Shown: piece after piece, positions 1 to 12,039 of the stretch | Position numbering within the stretch: position 1 is the first letter of the stretch | Layout: each line of letters opens with the position of its first letter | Program-made: the position numbers and the translations under genes | Notes under the pieces: generated by a model | What the model was told of the DNA's origin: nothing | Database searches by the model: none | The model's input: the letters and a program-made list of their open reading frames with translations, nothing else | From: Membranipora membranacea | Lineage: Eukaryota > Bryozoa > Gymnolaemata > Cheilostomatida > Membraniporidae | Length of the DNA stretch: 64,000 nt | Direction of reading: 5' to 3' | Assembly: GCA_914767715.1 (NCBI GenBank) | Contig: OU612067.1 | Span: 32,772,162 to 32,836,161, forward strand

Positions 1-104
1 TTGATTCATATGAATGTTTAACATCTTAGAGCATAGATCCAATACTGGGTCAAACTTTGTCCCAAATTTCTCATCAGCTAACTTTGTATCTAATTGCCTA
101 AGTG

Positions 105-538
105 TGTCACATACACTGTATGTGACACGCCTAGGTGCATGACTCTACATGAAGTTAGGCATTGTATATTGCACTGTCATGGTTGCCATGGTCTTAATCT
201 GATTAATTGTTATACTCTTCAGCATTTACTTCCATTTTTTGCACATTTAATTACCATCTAAATGCGGAGGTTGGCCATCAAAATAATGACGTTTCATCCC
301 ACCTGTTTTCTATTTTTACGACCTATTTATACAGCTCAGTATAAAGAACAGTGGTTTTTGCTCTGAAGATTCAGTTACAACTTGGCGTTGCAATTCATCA
401 GTTGCCTGGGGCATTTGCCCCAGGGTGTAGTTCAGTAATAAAATCATCAAACTGCCGAAAAACTGCATTCAGTATTATAAAGTAATATCATATGAACTCT
501 GCCAGCAGTGAACTGTCGTGATCTTTCTCGATCTGACA
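105..538. repeat. Left LTR of the small retroelement
   Basis: 434 bp, starting TGTCACATAC and ending GATCTGACA. Its first 25 bases are a near-palindrome (TGTCACATAC ... GTATGTGACA). It is followed after two bases by the primer-binding-site-like TGGTGCCCAAC. Confidence 0.85.
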
Positions 539-1542
539 ATTGGTGCCCAACCGAGTGAGGAGATTCACACCTTCAGATGATGAGACTGATAGCGTTGAAT
601 ATACAAGAAAGAGGATGGAGATTGTGGACTTGGAGGAAAATGTCTTTGGAGTAGATGATCTAATGCAAGCAGTATAATGGAACCATATGTGTCTACATCG
701 TCTACATTACTATAAGGAGAAATGGAGACGGACTTTTTAGATGATGTAGAGACAAAACATATGGAAGCTGATATACTAGTGATGACATTTGATCTTCTGC
801 TCATGATTCACCAACTGACAAGGTACCTCTGCAATTTCCTGATTTTATTCAACCAGTTCTATTCAGTCTCAGTCTACAACAGCAGACAAACTACTCTGGT
901 GGTGTGAACACTGTAACTCAAAAAAATAGAAAAACTTCAATAAAAACATTAGGCAGCCGTAACCTAAGATCCGCTAAGAGTAAAATATTATGGAATGCAG
1001 CTGACTACAACCAACTGGCAACTGATCTTAATATAGCAGCAGTATTAGTGCAAGGATCAGCACAAAATAATATGGTCACTGTATTAGTTAGGATGAAATG
1101 AATTATTTGATATTATTACCATCGACACAACCTTGATCATGCAATTTATATATTTATCGTTTGAATTTCCTGCGATGCCGATTTTTTAATGATAGTTGTG
1201 CAGGAAAGCAGCATTATAATATTTCATGAATTTTATACCTTCGTCTGTCCTGTAATCTAAGCAAAGCTTAGGTTCTTAGATCTAGAGTTGAGAGGAAAGT
1301 GGGATATATTTTTTTTGTTAATGGACCTGAAGCAGTTGTTAAGGTTCTTCAGCCTTGGAAGGGAATGTCATGATTTTGTTATGACCGTCTTTTATGCATG
1401 ACATTTTTTATTTGTTTGTATTTCAGGAGATTTTGAGGTTTTAAATTTTATATTGCAATGATTATCCTTGTGTGACATAAGCTATAATGTTTTTTGAACC
1501 AGTTAAAGCGATCGAGGACGATCGCAACCAGGGGGGTGCATG

Positions 1543-1976
1543 TGTCACATACACTGTATGTGACACGCCTAGGTGCATGACTCTACATGAAGTTAGGCAT
1601 TGTATATTGCACTGTCATGGTTGCCATGGTCCTAATCTGATTAATTGTTATACTCTTCCGCATTTACTTCCATTTTTTGCACATTTAATTACCATCTAAA
1701 TGCGGAGGTTGGCCATCAAAATAATGACGTTTCATCCCACCTGTTTTCTATTTTTACGACCTATTTATACAGCTCAGTATAAAGAACAGTGGTTTTTGCT
1801 CTGAAGATTCAGTTACAACTTGGCGTTGCAATTCATCAGTTGCCTGGGGCATTTGCCCCAGGGTGTAGTTCAGTAATAAAATCATCAAACTGCCGAAAAA
1901 CTGCATTCAGTATTGTAAAGTCATCTCATATGAACTCTGCCAGCAGTGAACTGTCGTGATCTTTCTCGATCCGACA
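1543..1976. repeat. Right LTR of the small retroelement
   Basis: 434 bp, the same length as the left copy. Differences seen include t/c in the segment after gccatggtc, a/c after actcttc, and several changes before the shared tcatatgaac. It is followed by the target duplication agtg. Confidence 0.85.
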
Positions 1977-1980
1977 AGTG

Positions 1981-2600
1981 TATATAGAATCTAAAACGAA
2001 ACAGATGGTAAAATCAAAACTCTAGTTTTTTAGATGCTGTTAGAATTATTTGCAGCGGAATTTAAACAAGAAGCTGATTGTTGCCATCAATGGAAGTACC
2101 ATTTTGCTGCTTAAGGAAAAGCTACAAGCAAATCATCACAGATTGCTGCTCATGGGTACTTGAGCTGTGAAAGGCAATAATCATGACTACACAATGAGAA
2201 AACCAACCATTGGATTCCCTGAGTTTACTGAAATCATACCAAATAGAAAGAGATAGGGGGCGGGGCAAACGGGTTTAATCAATAAATGTTTTAATCTAGC
2301 TAGCCATTGTTAACTCAGTAATTTCCAATGACAGTGCTTGGTTCCTCCCCCAGATATCAGACTGGAGTGTTTCATGCCATATTTATGTAGTGGGAGAACC
2401 AGATAAACAATGTGTCATCAAGTTTTGATGTCTGATTAAAATTAGCCGACTCTGTGTACTTACATCATCAATAAAACTTTCATAACATCTGATCATCTCC
2501 ATATAGACACTACGTATGAGGGATTCCGACGGGGTCGGAATCGTTGATACTGACTCCAACTCGCAGCAGCCTTTAAGCCACTGTAAAAATTACAATATCA
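1981..2600. other. No gene seen
   Basis: AT-rich sequence between the LTR element and a LINE relic. I searched the minus strand here for the missing 3' exons of GTPase copy A (middle domain and coiled coil) and found nothing resembling them. Confidence 0.5.
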
Positions 2601-2629
2601 CCATGTGAAAGTCTTCTGTCGAGAATAAG

Positions 2630-2960
2630 AAACAAAGGAATCATCATTGTACCTTGATGGTTTAGCCAAAAATTCAGAAACATTAGAAAAAGTACAAAAT
2701 AAAGCAATCAGAATCATAACTTCAGCCCCAAACAATTTCCGTCACATCTGGCCGCTTACTCCTAAATTTACATACTCTCCACAGTAGAAGGAATTTTCTT
2801 TTTCACAAGTTTGTCAAATCGAGGGTCCATAAAGGCCGTGCATCCAAGCAGATACTTCATCTCGTTAGCAAATCAAACAGACATACACAATCACTTCGTT
2901 GCAACTGTGCAATAATTAAACCCTCATTCAGATCAAACCTAGGCAAATAAGCCTTTTTAA
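2630..2960 (+). pseudogene. Non-LTR retrotransposon (LINE) relic, end of reverse transcriptase ORF
   Basis: The frame starting near 2637 reads a peptide containing LEKVQNKAIRIIT. This matches the signature seen near the C-terminal end of many LINE reverse transcriptases (leucine, Q-N-K/R-A-x-R-I-I-T). Further similarity continues in another frame with basic residues (RRNFLFHKF and following), so the copy is frameshifted and has decayed. The start of the element is missing. It lies about 600 bp beyond the last recognised exon of GTPase copy A. Confidence 0.6.
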
Positions 2961-3553
2961 ATATTTTTCATACATTTGTTACTAAATCAACCAAGCCTCA
3001 TGAATCATTATCATTTAATCCTACCTAATGTTGTTACCTTGTATTTTTGTTTGCCACTCTCTGTTTCTTCTATTCTTTTTTCATCTTATTCATGCAATTT
3101 ATCATACCATGCTTTCATTATCCTACTCACTATATAGTATGTAACACCTTACCACTTATATCTTTTTACTCAAATCATTTAAAAAATTTTTGTATCTATT
3201 TTCATGTGTGTGAGGTCAACAAGTTATTTATAATTTGCTTTAATTATAAGCTTTTAGAAAACCTCAATAAATAAATATATGAAAGGATGCTTTTTTACTA
3301 TATTTTTTATCATCACTATTACTTTTACCTACCGGTCAACCTTTACTTGAATTTTCAATTGCAAGTGTCCTCTTGTTTTATCTTACATCTTGCCTGTGTT
3401 TGTCAATGAGTATCTTTGTACATTCAAGAAAGCTTTGCTGACTAATAATTCCTTAAAAATTATTATCAGTTTCATAACTTTCATTTTGTCCCGCTTGGCA
3501 GAATGATGTTGGTGATATTACCACATCTCGTTTTCAGTAAATAAGTTTCAAAC

Positions 3554-5881
3554 CTCAAAAATTTGCTGAAAGCGTCTTCCGTCTCTTAGCTTGAATGTGC
3601 TCAGTATACTTGTCGGGTCGAACATCTTTTGACACAATGCAAAGACGTGATCTTTAAAATCGTCATCGGGAATATCTGAAAACACAGAATGCTTGAAACC
3701 ACTTGAATTTTCAAAATATAAAAAAAGCATTGGTCATTGTGTATCAATCAAGCAACAATAGTATTCTGAATGAAACTATAAGCCTAATTGTTTTAGATTT
3801 TTTGTAGTGTAAATTTCATTATAATCTTCTTAATTTGATTTCATCTGAATTTAAATTCCCGCTTATATAAAAAGTAATTAGTACTCTGAGCAATGTTTTA
3901 TCTGACCAAAGAGATACTTTTCAATATGCAACTTAATATCAGACCCTGCTTACCACAAAGTTTAATTTTGTCAGATTCACTCGCATGGGCGATCATTGTT
4001 CCGGGATATGGCAAACAGAATGATGTCACCTCTGCACATGAGGCCTTCACCTGTTCTGCTGCTTCCCTCGCTATGACACCATCTGCCTCTTCAATCTGAA
4101 TTATTTGACAGTTGATTAACAAAGGGAAGAGCATGTTGCAGTTGCCGTGTTATTTATGGTCTAGGTGTTGAATACAGCGGTAACAGGTAGAACCAACAAC
4201 ACTCTCAAGGGTTACTATGCTTTTTATTTGCAAAATTTCGTGAACACCTTGAGCAAAAAATCAATTCAAATGCAGCGCACCTTTGGAAGAAGAACCATCC
4301 TACGAGCATGCTTATATATGTTAAGGTGACATTTACCCTAATAAAATAACTGCTGACTTGCAATATTTTCCAGATAAAATAAATTTTTTTCAAGCTCTAT
4401 TAGCAGTGTTTGCATCTTATTTTACTTACAATCTCATCGATAATGGCAGGGTTTTCACCAAAAGATCTACATTGCTCGTTCCTGATGAGAAATAAGATTG
4501 ACTGGAATCGTGTCTTTTCCCTATCTGTCTCAATCTTGAAGTGTTCTGTGAAAACCTAAAAAGAAATGTAGAAGAAAACACAACGATTTTAAGGTTTGCT
4601 TGAGGGCAGGAGAGCACTAAGTTACCCAATCTATTGCTGATTGAAGTCTGTCCTTCTTAGAGCAATATGTGGCAGGCCTTAATCAGATACTGTCTTTATA
4701 ACTTGTGAACCGCCCCTGTTTTTTAGAAAGCATTCCATCTTGGCCATGATTAACTAGGAAACAAATCTGGTACTTGCATAATAACTGTTTCACACCTGCC
4801 AATACATAAAAAGTAGCTTAATGGCTTCTCTTGTCGGCATTTCCCCTAAAGTATCAAACCCATAATATTTTGAGTATTCCGGCAAACCCAACAACTACCA
4901 CTAACTTGCAAGTTTGTAAGTTCTTCCAGACGGAGACGCAGGTTTATGTTGATTATCTGGACTGTCGTAAGCTGCAGGCTTATTTTAGTAATAAGTGTTT
5001 CTAGTTTAATATCACTTCTGCGATTATCTCCAGATCCTTGCGTGTCCAAGAGCAAAACAGCAACCTTCGCATTCTGGGAGGGAAAGAATAAAAGTCATTG
5101 CTAACGTATTTGATAATTTATACCAATTCAAGTGCTTTGAAAACCAGCTGCATTTATCTTATTAACATATCAGCATAAGTATCTGGTTTTAAGGCAACAG
5201 TGTAGAAGCATATATTATATGTAGATCTTAGCCGATCTAGATTTTTTAAACTAAAATTGACGTTATTTTTTGCTAAACAGATATTTGGATTTTCGCTTAC
5301 AAAAAGATTTCTTAAATCAAACCTCTTTGGTCAGTATGAAAGGCCTATTCCACATCCATATTCCAAGTGTGACAGTAGAGTTACTTCTAGCCCAGTTAAC
5401 ACCACTAACTACATCTGTCGACTGTTTCCATCCATTATCAGTGCCACACTGGAATTGAAAATCTTAATGGAATACAAAAAAATCCTATTTGTAATAACAC
5501 AGTATTTTCAGCATTAAACATTTTTTATGATTTTCTTTTGTGTTTATATGACGTGACCTAAATATCTCCTCTTTTTTTATCGATCAATCAGAAAGACAGA
5601 CCATATATAAATCGGTCTACAAAAAAACTAGCGGATGCAAAAATAAACATCAGAAAGGTACTTACCTTCTCAACGTAGGTGAGGTAGCAAACAAATAAGT
5701 TCATCATAAATGACTTCCCTGTTCTTGCCATCCCGGCTATAGAATAGACTATGAGCGGTAGATCTTCAACATCTTTGAGCGTTATTTTGAGTTGATCAGG
5801 AAAGAAAACCGGGTTGTTGGTACCTTCTTCAAACTCGACAAGCTGAACAGCATGCTCTGGCGCCTCAGGGTAAGTCTCCAT
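3554..5881 (-). CDS. Atlastin/GBP-like GTPase copy A, G domain only, 3' exons not found
   Basis: Six exons can be joined on the minus strand: 5881-5666, 5448-5323, 5073-4906, 4555-4430, 4095-3954 and 3675-3554. All have usable GT/AG sites (two donors are the weaker GTTTGA) and compatible phases, giving about 300 residues without a stop. The P-loop is GMARTGKS, switch I lies around GIWMWNRPF, the G3 motif is DTQG and the G4 position reads IRN. A DIPDDDF segment corresponds to the DIPEDF segment of the other copies. The middle domain, coiled coil and tail exons (exons 7-10 of the paralogs) are not visible in the remaining 3.5 kb, where a LINE relic and an LTR element sit. It is head-to-head with copy B and is the most divergent of the five. 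It may be a pseudogene, a truncated gene, or a gene whose end lies left of position 1. Confidence 0.7.
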
Positions 5882-7088
5882 ATTGTCAGGACCGGTGCCT
5901 GTGGGATTAGGAGCCTATAACAATAAGGGTGAATCATTCGTATTCCAAGAACAAACATCGATACATTCTGTACATGAGGTACATGCAGTGAAAATCTTAA
6001 GCTGGGTTGTCAGATGCATCGTGGACTCACCCCCAGCTTGAATCATGATTATTTCTTCTCTTTATCAGTGGGCTAAAATTTACAAACAGGGTACTACTGC
6101 TATAGCTCAATGTGGTACAAGTGGCATTCAAGGTAAGCACAATTCCTTGTCATCTCACATATGCCAACTTCGCAGCAGTCTCAATTTTTGAATAATTACT
6201 TGAGCATAATTATCGAAACAATATAAGAACATCAACCCAATCCTGGGATGTTGGTATGTAGAGTGAAAGAGATTTTTAGCCAGAGTACAACTTATGATAA
6301 AACAAATAAATGAAATGATGAATCACTGTCATCGTGAAAAATTGTGATCTGAAGAAATATATGTACCTGATGACAAAGTTTTCCGAATCAGCACAGCCTC
6401 ACAGCAGTGCATTCTCCGTCTAGGTTAGATCGTGATTCTGTGATGACAGCTCCATGGTTATTACCGAGAACAGTCAGAGATATTGAAAAATACACTCATA
6501 ATCTAAACTTTAAACTAGGCAGTGATTGAAGCTAAATGGCGCTGAAGATATTTGAACCCTCTATTGGGAAAAATCAAATCAAAACTTCATACATAGTGGA
6601 AAGTTTTGGAATAAAAATAAACTGTCATGCTGTGACATGACTGGATTTTGGGAATTTATGTTCAAAATTTCAATCTTGTATTTCCCTATTCTCGTGTTTC
6701 TTGTTTATTACGTTATTTGCTATAATGCCATTGTGGTATATGGAAACTTAAATAATTTAGGGAAACCAACACGATGAATCAGCGGAATAAAACGCAAACT
6801 GCAAAATTGGAATTTTGAAAATCCAAAGCAAAACTATCTTTATCCAATTATAATAGAGAATAATAGAACAGAATTACAATAATTATTGATTACGCAGGTG
6901 CAGCGGCAACTATGCAATAACATGTATATCATAAGTGAAACTGCTGCTCAGTATAATATTATATGGTAAATGGGATTGCTTACTTGGAAAATCTATAGCT
7001 GGGAAAACCAGTGGTTAGTCCAGTCAGTGTTATTCAATCAAATATTTAGCATTAGCTCAAACTAGTCAAAGCTTGAATGCTCAGCAAA
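5882..7088. other. Divergent intergenic region between GTPase copies A and B
   Basis: About 1.2 kb between two head-to-head paralogs. No coding frame of substance. It presumably contains the promoter of copy A; I could not place a TATA box with confidence. Confidence 0.5.
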
Positions 7089-7225
7089 AGTCAGTGACTG
7101 TAAGAGTTATATTAGCTAGGGAAGTTTCTTATCACTTTTGAAAAGCAAGCTGAACAGACCACATCAGAGCAAGGCAGATATAACAGAGAACCTTACAAAC
7201 AGAAGAAGCGGTTTTTTCCTTTGAG
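7089..7225 (+). promoter_or_regulatory. Conserved upstream block and probable 5' untranslated exon of copy B
   Basis: This segment shares ordered blocks with the region 20480-20613 upstream of copy D: tcagtgact, ggaagtttctt, gctgaacaga and gagcaag occur in the same order and similar spacing. It ends with a strong splice donor, ttgag|gtaagt (donor at 7226), and the ATG-containing exon begins after an acceptor close to 7565. I infer a non-coding first exon and core promoter that was duplicated with the gene. The transcription start is not determined. Confidence 0.45.
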
Positions 7226-7588
7226 GTAAGTGTGCGTCACAGACATTCAGGATATAACTGATAGGTTGAGCAAGACACCATCAGAGTTTCAGTCTCAGCA
7301 TTGATTTGGCCAATCATTCAACTGGAGATAACCTTAGGGTTCCAGAGGGCACCTGGCAGAAAACATGGCAACAATATCAAAAATTAAGCGTAAGATGGGA
7401 TTGTCACCATGTTCAACTTTGCTCCGTTCTTCTATTTCTGCCACAAACTTGATTGTAACATGCTCTCATACCCTCGATGTTTTGCATGTAGATATATATG
7501 GGAAAATCCAACCACTGTACCCTTGCATTCCTGTGAATTCAATGTCGTATTATACAATTTATAGGTAATTCATTGCTAGCATCTCATA

Positions 7589-10500
7589 ATGGGGGAAGCT
7601 GTGAAAATAGTAGATCTTGAAACCTCGTCAGGTCGACCTACCTTGAATCTTCATACTGTCAAACGAATAATCAATAGCAAAGGCACCCAGGATCTACCAA
7701 CAATTGTTGTCTCAATTGGTGGAGTCGCCCGGTCCGGAAAATCATTCCTGCTTAATCTGATGGTCAACTATTTACAATACGTTGAAAAGGTTGGTGATAT
7801 GTCATTAATCGTTTCAGTAAATGTTTTCTTGATAAGACACAGTGCATGTCTGTTATTCAATTATACGTAACATTAAATACCTACCCTGGCTTCTATATAA
7901 ATCTTTTTAGTGCAGTTTGATGAAAAAATACACAAAAAATATATATCATTCTTGACAAATATCTGAGACTATTTAATCAAAATCTGTGTTTTAATATGTT
8001 ATAAGAAGGGATCACACACTGGATGGGAGACATCAGACGAGAGAGTACAAGGCATAAACTGGGCTCAGAGCAGAAAGGCAGTAACAAGAGGTATCTGGCT
8101 GTGGAATACACCATACAGGATCCGCCGCAAAGACGGATCTGAGGTGAGTGTTGTTTGATTCAGAATTTGATACAGTCATGTAAAGATTAAGTGAGAGCAC
8201 AATAAGTTGCTTGGGTAATTTACTTGGGTCTACAGTTTAAGGGGAGGCAGTGAGCTCCCCTAGGAAGCTAATAGCATAATCCATGACATGAACAGGTCCT
8301 TCGGGATTTCCTTTTTTTTCTATTTCTATAACGTAAATTGCTTTTGGAAGGTTGCAGCACCCCTCCTAGTGATGCTTTTGACCTGCCTTTTTCTAAGCCT
8401 ACTGCGATCGATCTGTTTGTCTGTATTATTCAGGTAGCCGTGCTGCTCATAGACTCACAAGGAACAAGTGATAACACTATGAGTGACCCAAAACTCGACA
8501 CTATCATCATGTATATCAGTTTGGAGTTGTCCTCATTTCAGCTCCTGAATGTTCAGTCCTATCTAACATCTACTGAGCTAACCAGTCTACAGGTTTGTTT
8601 GTTTGTTTCACATGTGATCATATTCTGTAGATCAGTAACTTATTCGGCATATCTGGTTGATGATCTCGAGGTGGCCACATAATGATCTGATCTGGGATCT
8701 GACAAAGCAGGTCAATAATTTCTCCATTATATTCTGGTGAAGCACCAGCAAGTTATAAGTTGTCTTTACGCTTTGTCATCTTTTCAGTTGTGTACAGACT
8801 ATGCTGACTTGGCTCCAGGAAATTCAGGAGCGGCAGCAGCACATGTGGAGACAAGTCTATTTGACAGCCTCATGTTCATAGTGAGGAACTATCAGGGAGA
8901 TGACCAAGACCCTGGTGAACGCCCAAACCTATTCCAAGAAATTGTGAGTAGAATATATCTATATACTAACACCATGTGCGCATGTCTGTTATGTAGCCAG
9001 ATGTATGAAGCCAGACTGTAAATGAGCTCGCATTAGCACAGTGAAATTACTAAAAAATGCTTTTCCATGCACACAGAATCTTTGAGTGAGCCTATACAGT
9101 CATTGTTTTTTATCTTGCCATAGCATTAAGAGTAAGACTTCCAACCACCATACACGGATTATATTATTATTCATTATAGTGTTTCACGGTGTTTTCATAC
9201 TCACCCAAATTATAAATCACATCCATGTATTTCTAAATCTCTTTAGCTTGAGGAGGGAAAGAACCCGGAGCTGCTGAAAGCAGTGAAAGGAATAAAACAT
9301 GCTTTTCGAGATATCACCTCATATGCTTTCCCATATCCTGGCACTAAAATAGCGAATGCTTCTGTGTCAAAGAAAGAGTGGAGGCTATCAGGTAACTAAA
9401 AACTACTTTTTCAACACTGTTGGTCATCAATTTTCAGATGGATGGACTTGTCTTTGCTCGTTAAGAAGGAAGATAACTCCAGCAACAACTTTTTCCTGTA
9501 CAAATTTTGGAAAAACTAAAAACTTTGCTAGAGCAAATGCGATGGAATGATGAAAATGAGGGATGTCAGGTTGGCAAGACTGTCTGATAATGCATTATAC
9601 AATTGTTTTTCTATCATTTTAACATTATTAACTACCCTATTTTCAAGATCTTTCAATCACAAGAGCAATTATTTTACGTCTGACCAAGAAGAAACATGTC
9701 CTTGGTTCGACTTATCCAATGTCTATATTGTTGTTAACCTCCTTTTTTCCCAGATATTCCAGAGGACTTCCTGAGCACAACTAAAGGCTTGTGTATGAAT
9801 ATATTTGACGTTACCCACAAGAAGACAGCTGATACCCCCACAGGCACAGAACAGCTAGAAAGATTCAAGGTAAAAGCACAGCTCTCTATATTCCCACTGT
9901 TTCAGTTTTTCCTTTAACATCTTAAAAATCAATACTTTTTCAGTGAAAGCACAAAATGAGAATAAATTTTCACAGTGATGATATTACCGGCCAATTCGAA
10001 AAGTCATCTGAGCATTTTGGATACTAGCTTGGGTCGTTTTTTTGCGACCGGAGCACCCTTAGCTGGAATTAATTCACGCTCATCAAACTAACATTGATAA
10101 ACAATTAGCAGGAACGGGGAGTTGGAGTTTAGAGCTCCTGGCCATCAGCATTGAAGTAATCTCAAGCATTGTCTGTTGCCTATGCTATTAGTATTAGGAG
10201 ATGAGATACACATTCATTTTCTATTCAAATTAAATTCAAAGAGTTCATATTATCACGTGTTTTTATAGTGGTTACATTATGATAATTTGACTTTTAATAG
10301 CTGCTGAAGTTTCGGTTAGAATCAGCTGATATGCCTGATATTGGTACACCATCAGACGCTCTTCAGGAGACGATCTTATACAGAGCTTACCTGAAGGCAA
10401 GAACTGCTTACTCTAAGTCTTATGACCAGGTATACAGAATACATTACTATGTTATCACTGGAATCGGTGTTGGGTTCAGGACTAAATCAAATCAGGGTAG

Positions 10501-11767
10501 CTTTGATAAGTGACATGGAAACATCACGGATGCAGGTTGATGTTTTAACTCTACATATTAATCTCTGCAGTATGATGACATGATAATCATCAATTTGCGT
10601 TGAGATTTTAACTTTTTTGAATTGTAATTTTCATTTGTTTCCTATTGTAGCTGAAAAAGAACATTTTACAATATCAGAATGAAGGCGAATTACAGACTGC
10701 TCTGCATAAGCTAGGAATTGATGCATTACCTGTCTTCTATAAAGAAGGATTCCAAGATAAATATGGCAACACACCAATCTGGAGGTTTGTGTTAACATCT
10801 CATTCATGATTTTTGATTTTAACAATACAAAGCATTTTTAATGTTAAGCTGAAGAGTAATATCTACCTATAGAGTTGTGCCTTTTCAATTTACCATCGAT
10901 GCTTATTTGATATGAAGTTACAGCAAAAGCTGGCCATTACCCTGCAATCGTCATTACTTATGTGTTGTAGAATCTCTATTAGCGTACACAATAATCAACG
11001 TTGAGTGCAATTTATCAATGAGTGTTTGATTAATTTTATGAATAGAAAGTACCAAGAAGAGCTGGAGGAAACGTTTGAGGCTGACATTGAGGTGACAATA
11101 GCCTCGTACATAAAAGAGAAAAAGATTGCTGCACTAGCTGAGGAGAATCGACAGATTCAGCTTCGCCATGAGAAGCAACAGAAAGAAAACGCAGCACAGA
11201 TGAAGCAGCTAGAAAACAAAACGATCACAACTGCTGCAAAGTTAGAGGAGAATAGGAGAATGTCTAAAGAAAGAGAGGAAGCAAATCAGAAACAGTTAGA
11301 TAAGATCTCGGCTCAGATGAAGGAGGCAAGGGCTGAGGACAGAGCAAAGTATGAAAAGGAGGCAGAGAGGTAAGCTATGCGCTTCTCAATTAGATTTTGG
11401 TCAAAAAACTTGATGTTTTAGAATTGCGAAGTGAATAGAAAGCAGAATATGATATTATTTGATGGTCATTCTGTGAGTGTAACTGTAAGTGGCCGAGTTG
11501 ATGATGATTGACTGTTTGGTTATATATGACAGATATCGTAAGAGCATAGAAGATGAGAAGGCAGCTAGAGCGAGAGCAGAACAGCTGCATAATGAGAACG
11601 CAAAGCAGATCAACGACAACTTGGAGAAGATGAGAAGTGAATTCCAACAGAAAGAGGAGGCTCGTAACAAGAGGATTGCCGATCTAGAGAAACAGCTGCA
11701 GGCTGAGAAAAACAAGCCGGTTCCAGCTCCTCAAAGGAGGAGGAGGAAGGGATGTGTGGTTATGTAA
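7589..11767 (+). CDS. Atlastin/GBP-like GTPase copy B with coiled coil and CaaX box
   Basis: Ten exons: 7589-7789, 8006-8143, 8434-8592, 8788-8943, 9247-9391, 9754-9869, 10301-10429, 10651-10784, 11046-11369, 11533-11767. Phases agree throughout and give 578 residues, close to the ~590 of vertebrate GBPs. P-loop GVARSGKS is at 45-52, with the catalytic-type Arg at 48 and Lys at 51, the same numbers as in GBP1. A switch Thr is near 94 (VTRGIWLW) and G3 DSQG at 120-123. The G4 position is VRN (about 198-200), where the family has RD. The segment around FPYPG and DIPEDF and the middle domain (GTPSDALQET) resemble atlastin rather than GBP. Residues ~395-570 are a charged coiled coil. The end is CVVM, a CaaX box favouring farnesylation (inference). 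There is no hydrophobic hairpin. The acceptor of exon 2 is the unusual aag. Confidence 0.88.
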
Positions 11768-12033
11768 GACGTATCTTAGCATAAGCTGCTACTTTTAGCT
11801 TAGGTTATTTGATGATACCTAATATATGTCAACTCTCACTGATGTTTGTGAGTTTTTTATTTTCTGAGGTTTTTGGCTCATCTATCCACTCATCCTACAC
11901 TCTATTGGTGATAAATGTTAATTAACACTCTGTCTATGATCTACAGCCAGGTTAATTCAAAGTCTAATCGCTGCTGTTTGTTGTGTAGCAGACCTGATTG
12001 AAGTTTCCTATTTTACCGTGACTATGTTTTGAT

Positions 12034-12039
12034 AATAAA
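12034..12039 (+). terminator. Probable poly(A) signal of copy B
   Basis: AATAAA about 270 bases after the stop codon of copy B, the first canonical hexamer seen on this strand downstream of the gene. Confidence 0.5.

Larger units (their letters stand above)
105..1976. mobile_element. Small non-autonomous LTR retrotransposon, complete with LTRs, PBS and TSD
   Basis: Two 434-bp direct repeats (105-538 and 1543-1976) begin TGTCAC and end TGACA or CGACA, the usual TG...CA form of an LTR. The 4-bp sequence agtg lies directly before the left copy (101-104) and directly after the right copy (1977-1980), a target-site duplication. A primer-binding-site-like sequence starting TGGTGCCCAAC follows the left LTR at 541, and a purine run with six G precedes the right LTR near 1529. 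The roughly 1 kb interior has no recognisable gag or pol; its longest frames (61-70 codons) show no retroelement motif. The two LTRs differ at about seven positions by eye, so the insertion is fairly recent. It must depend on enzymes from another element. Confidence 0.85.

Noticed and set aside
904-1101. 65-codon frame inside the small LTR element as a possible gag
   Set aside because: No zinc knuckle, protease or other retroelement motif; length and composition fit chance.
7589-7606. N-terminal MGEA of the GTPases as an N-myristoylation site
   Set aside because: Gly2 is present, but the usual small Ser/Thr at position 6 is missing (Lys, Gln or similar there).
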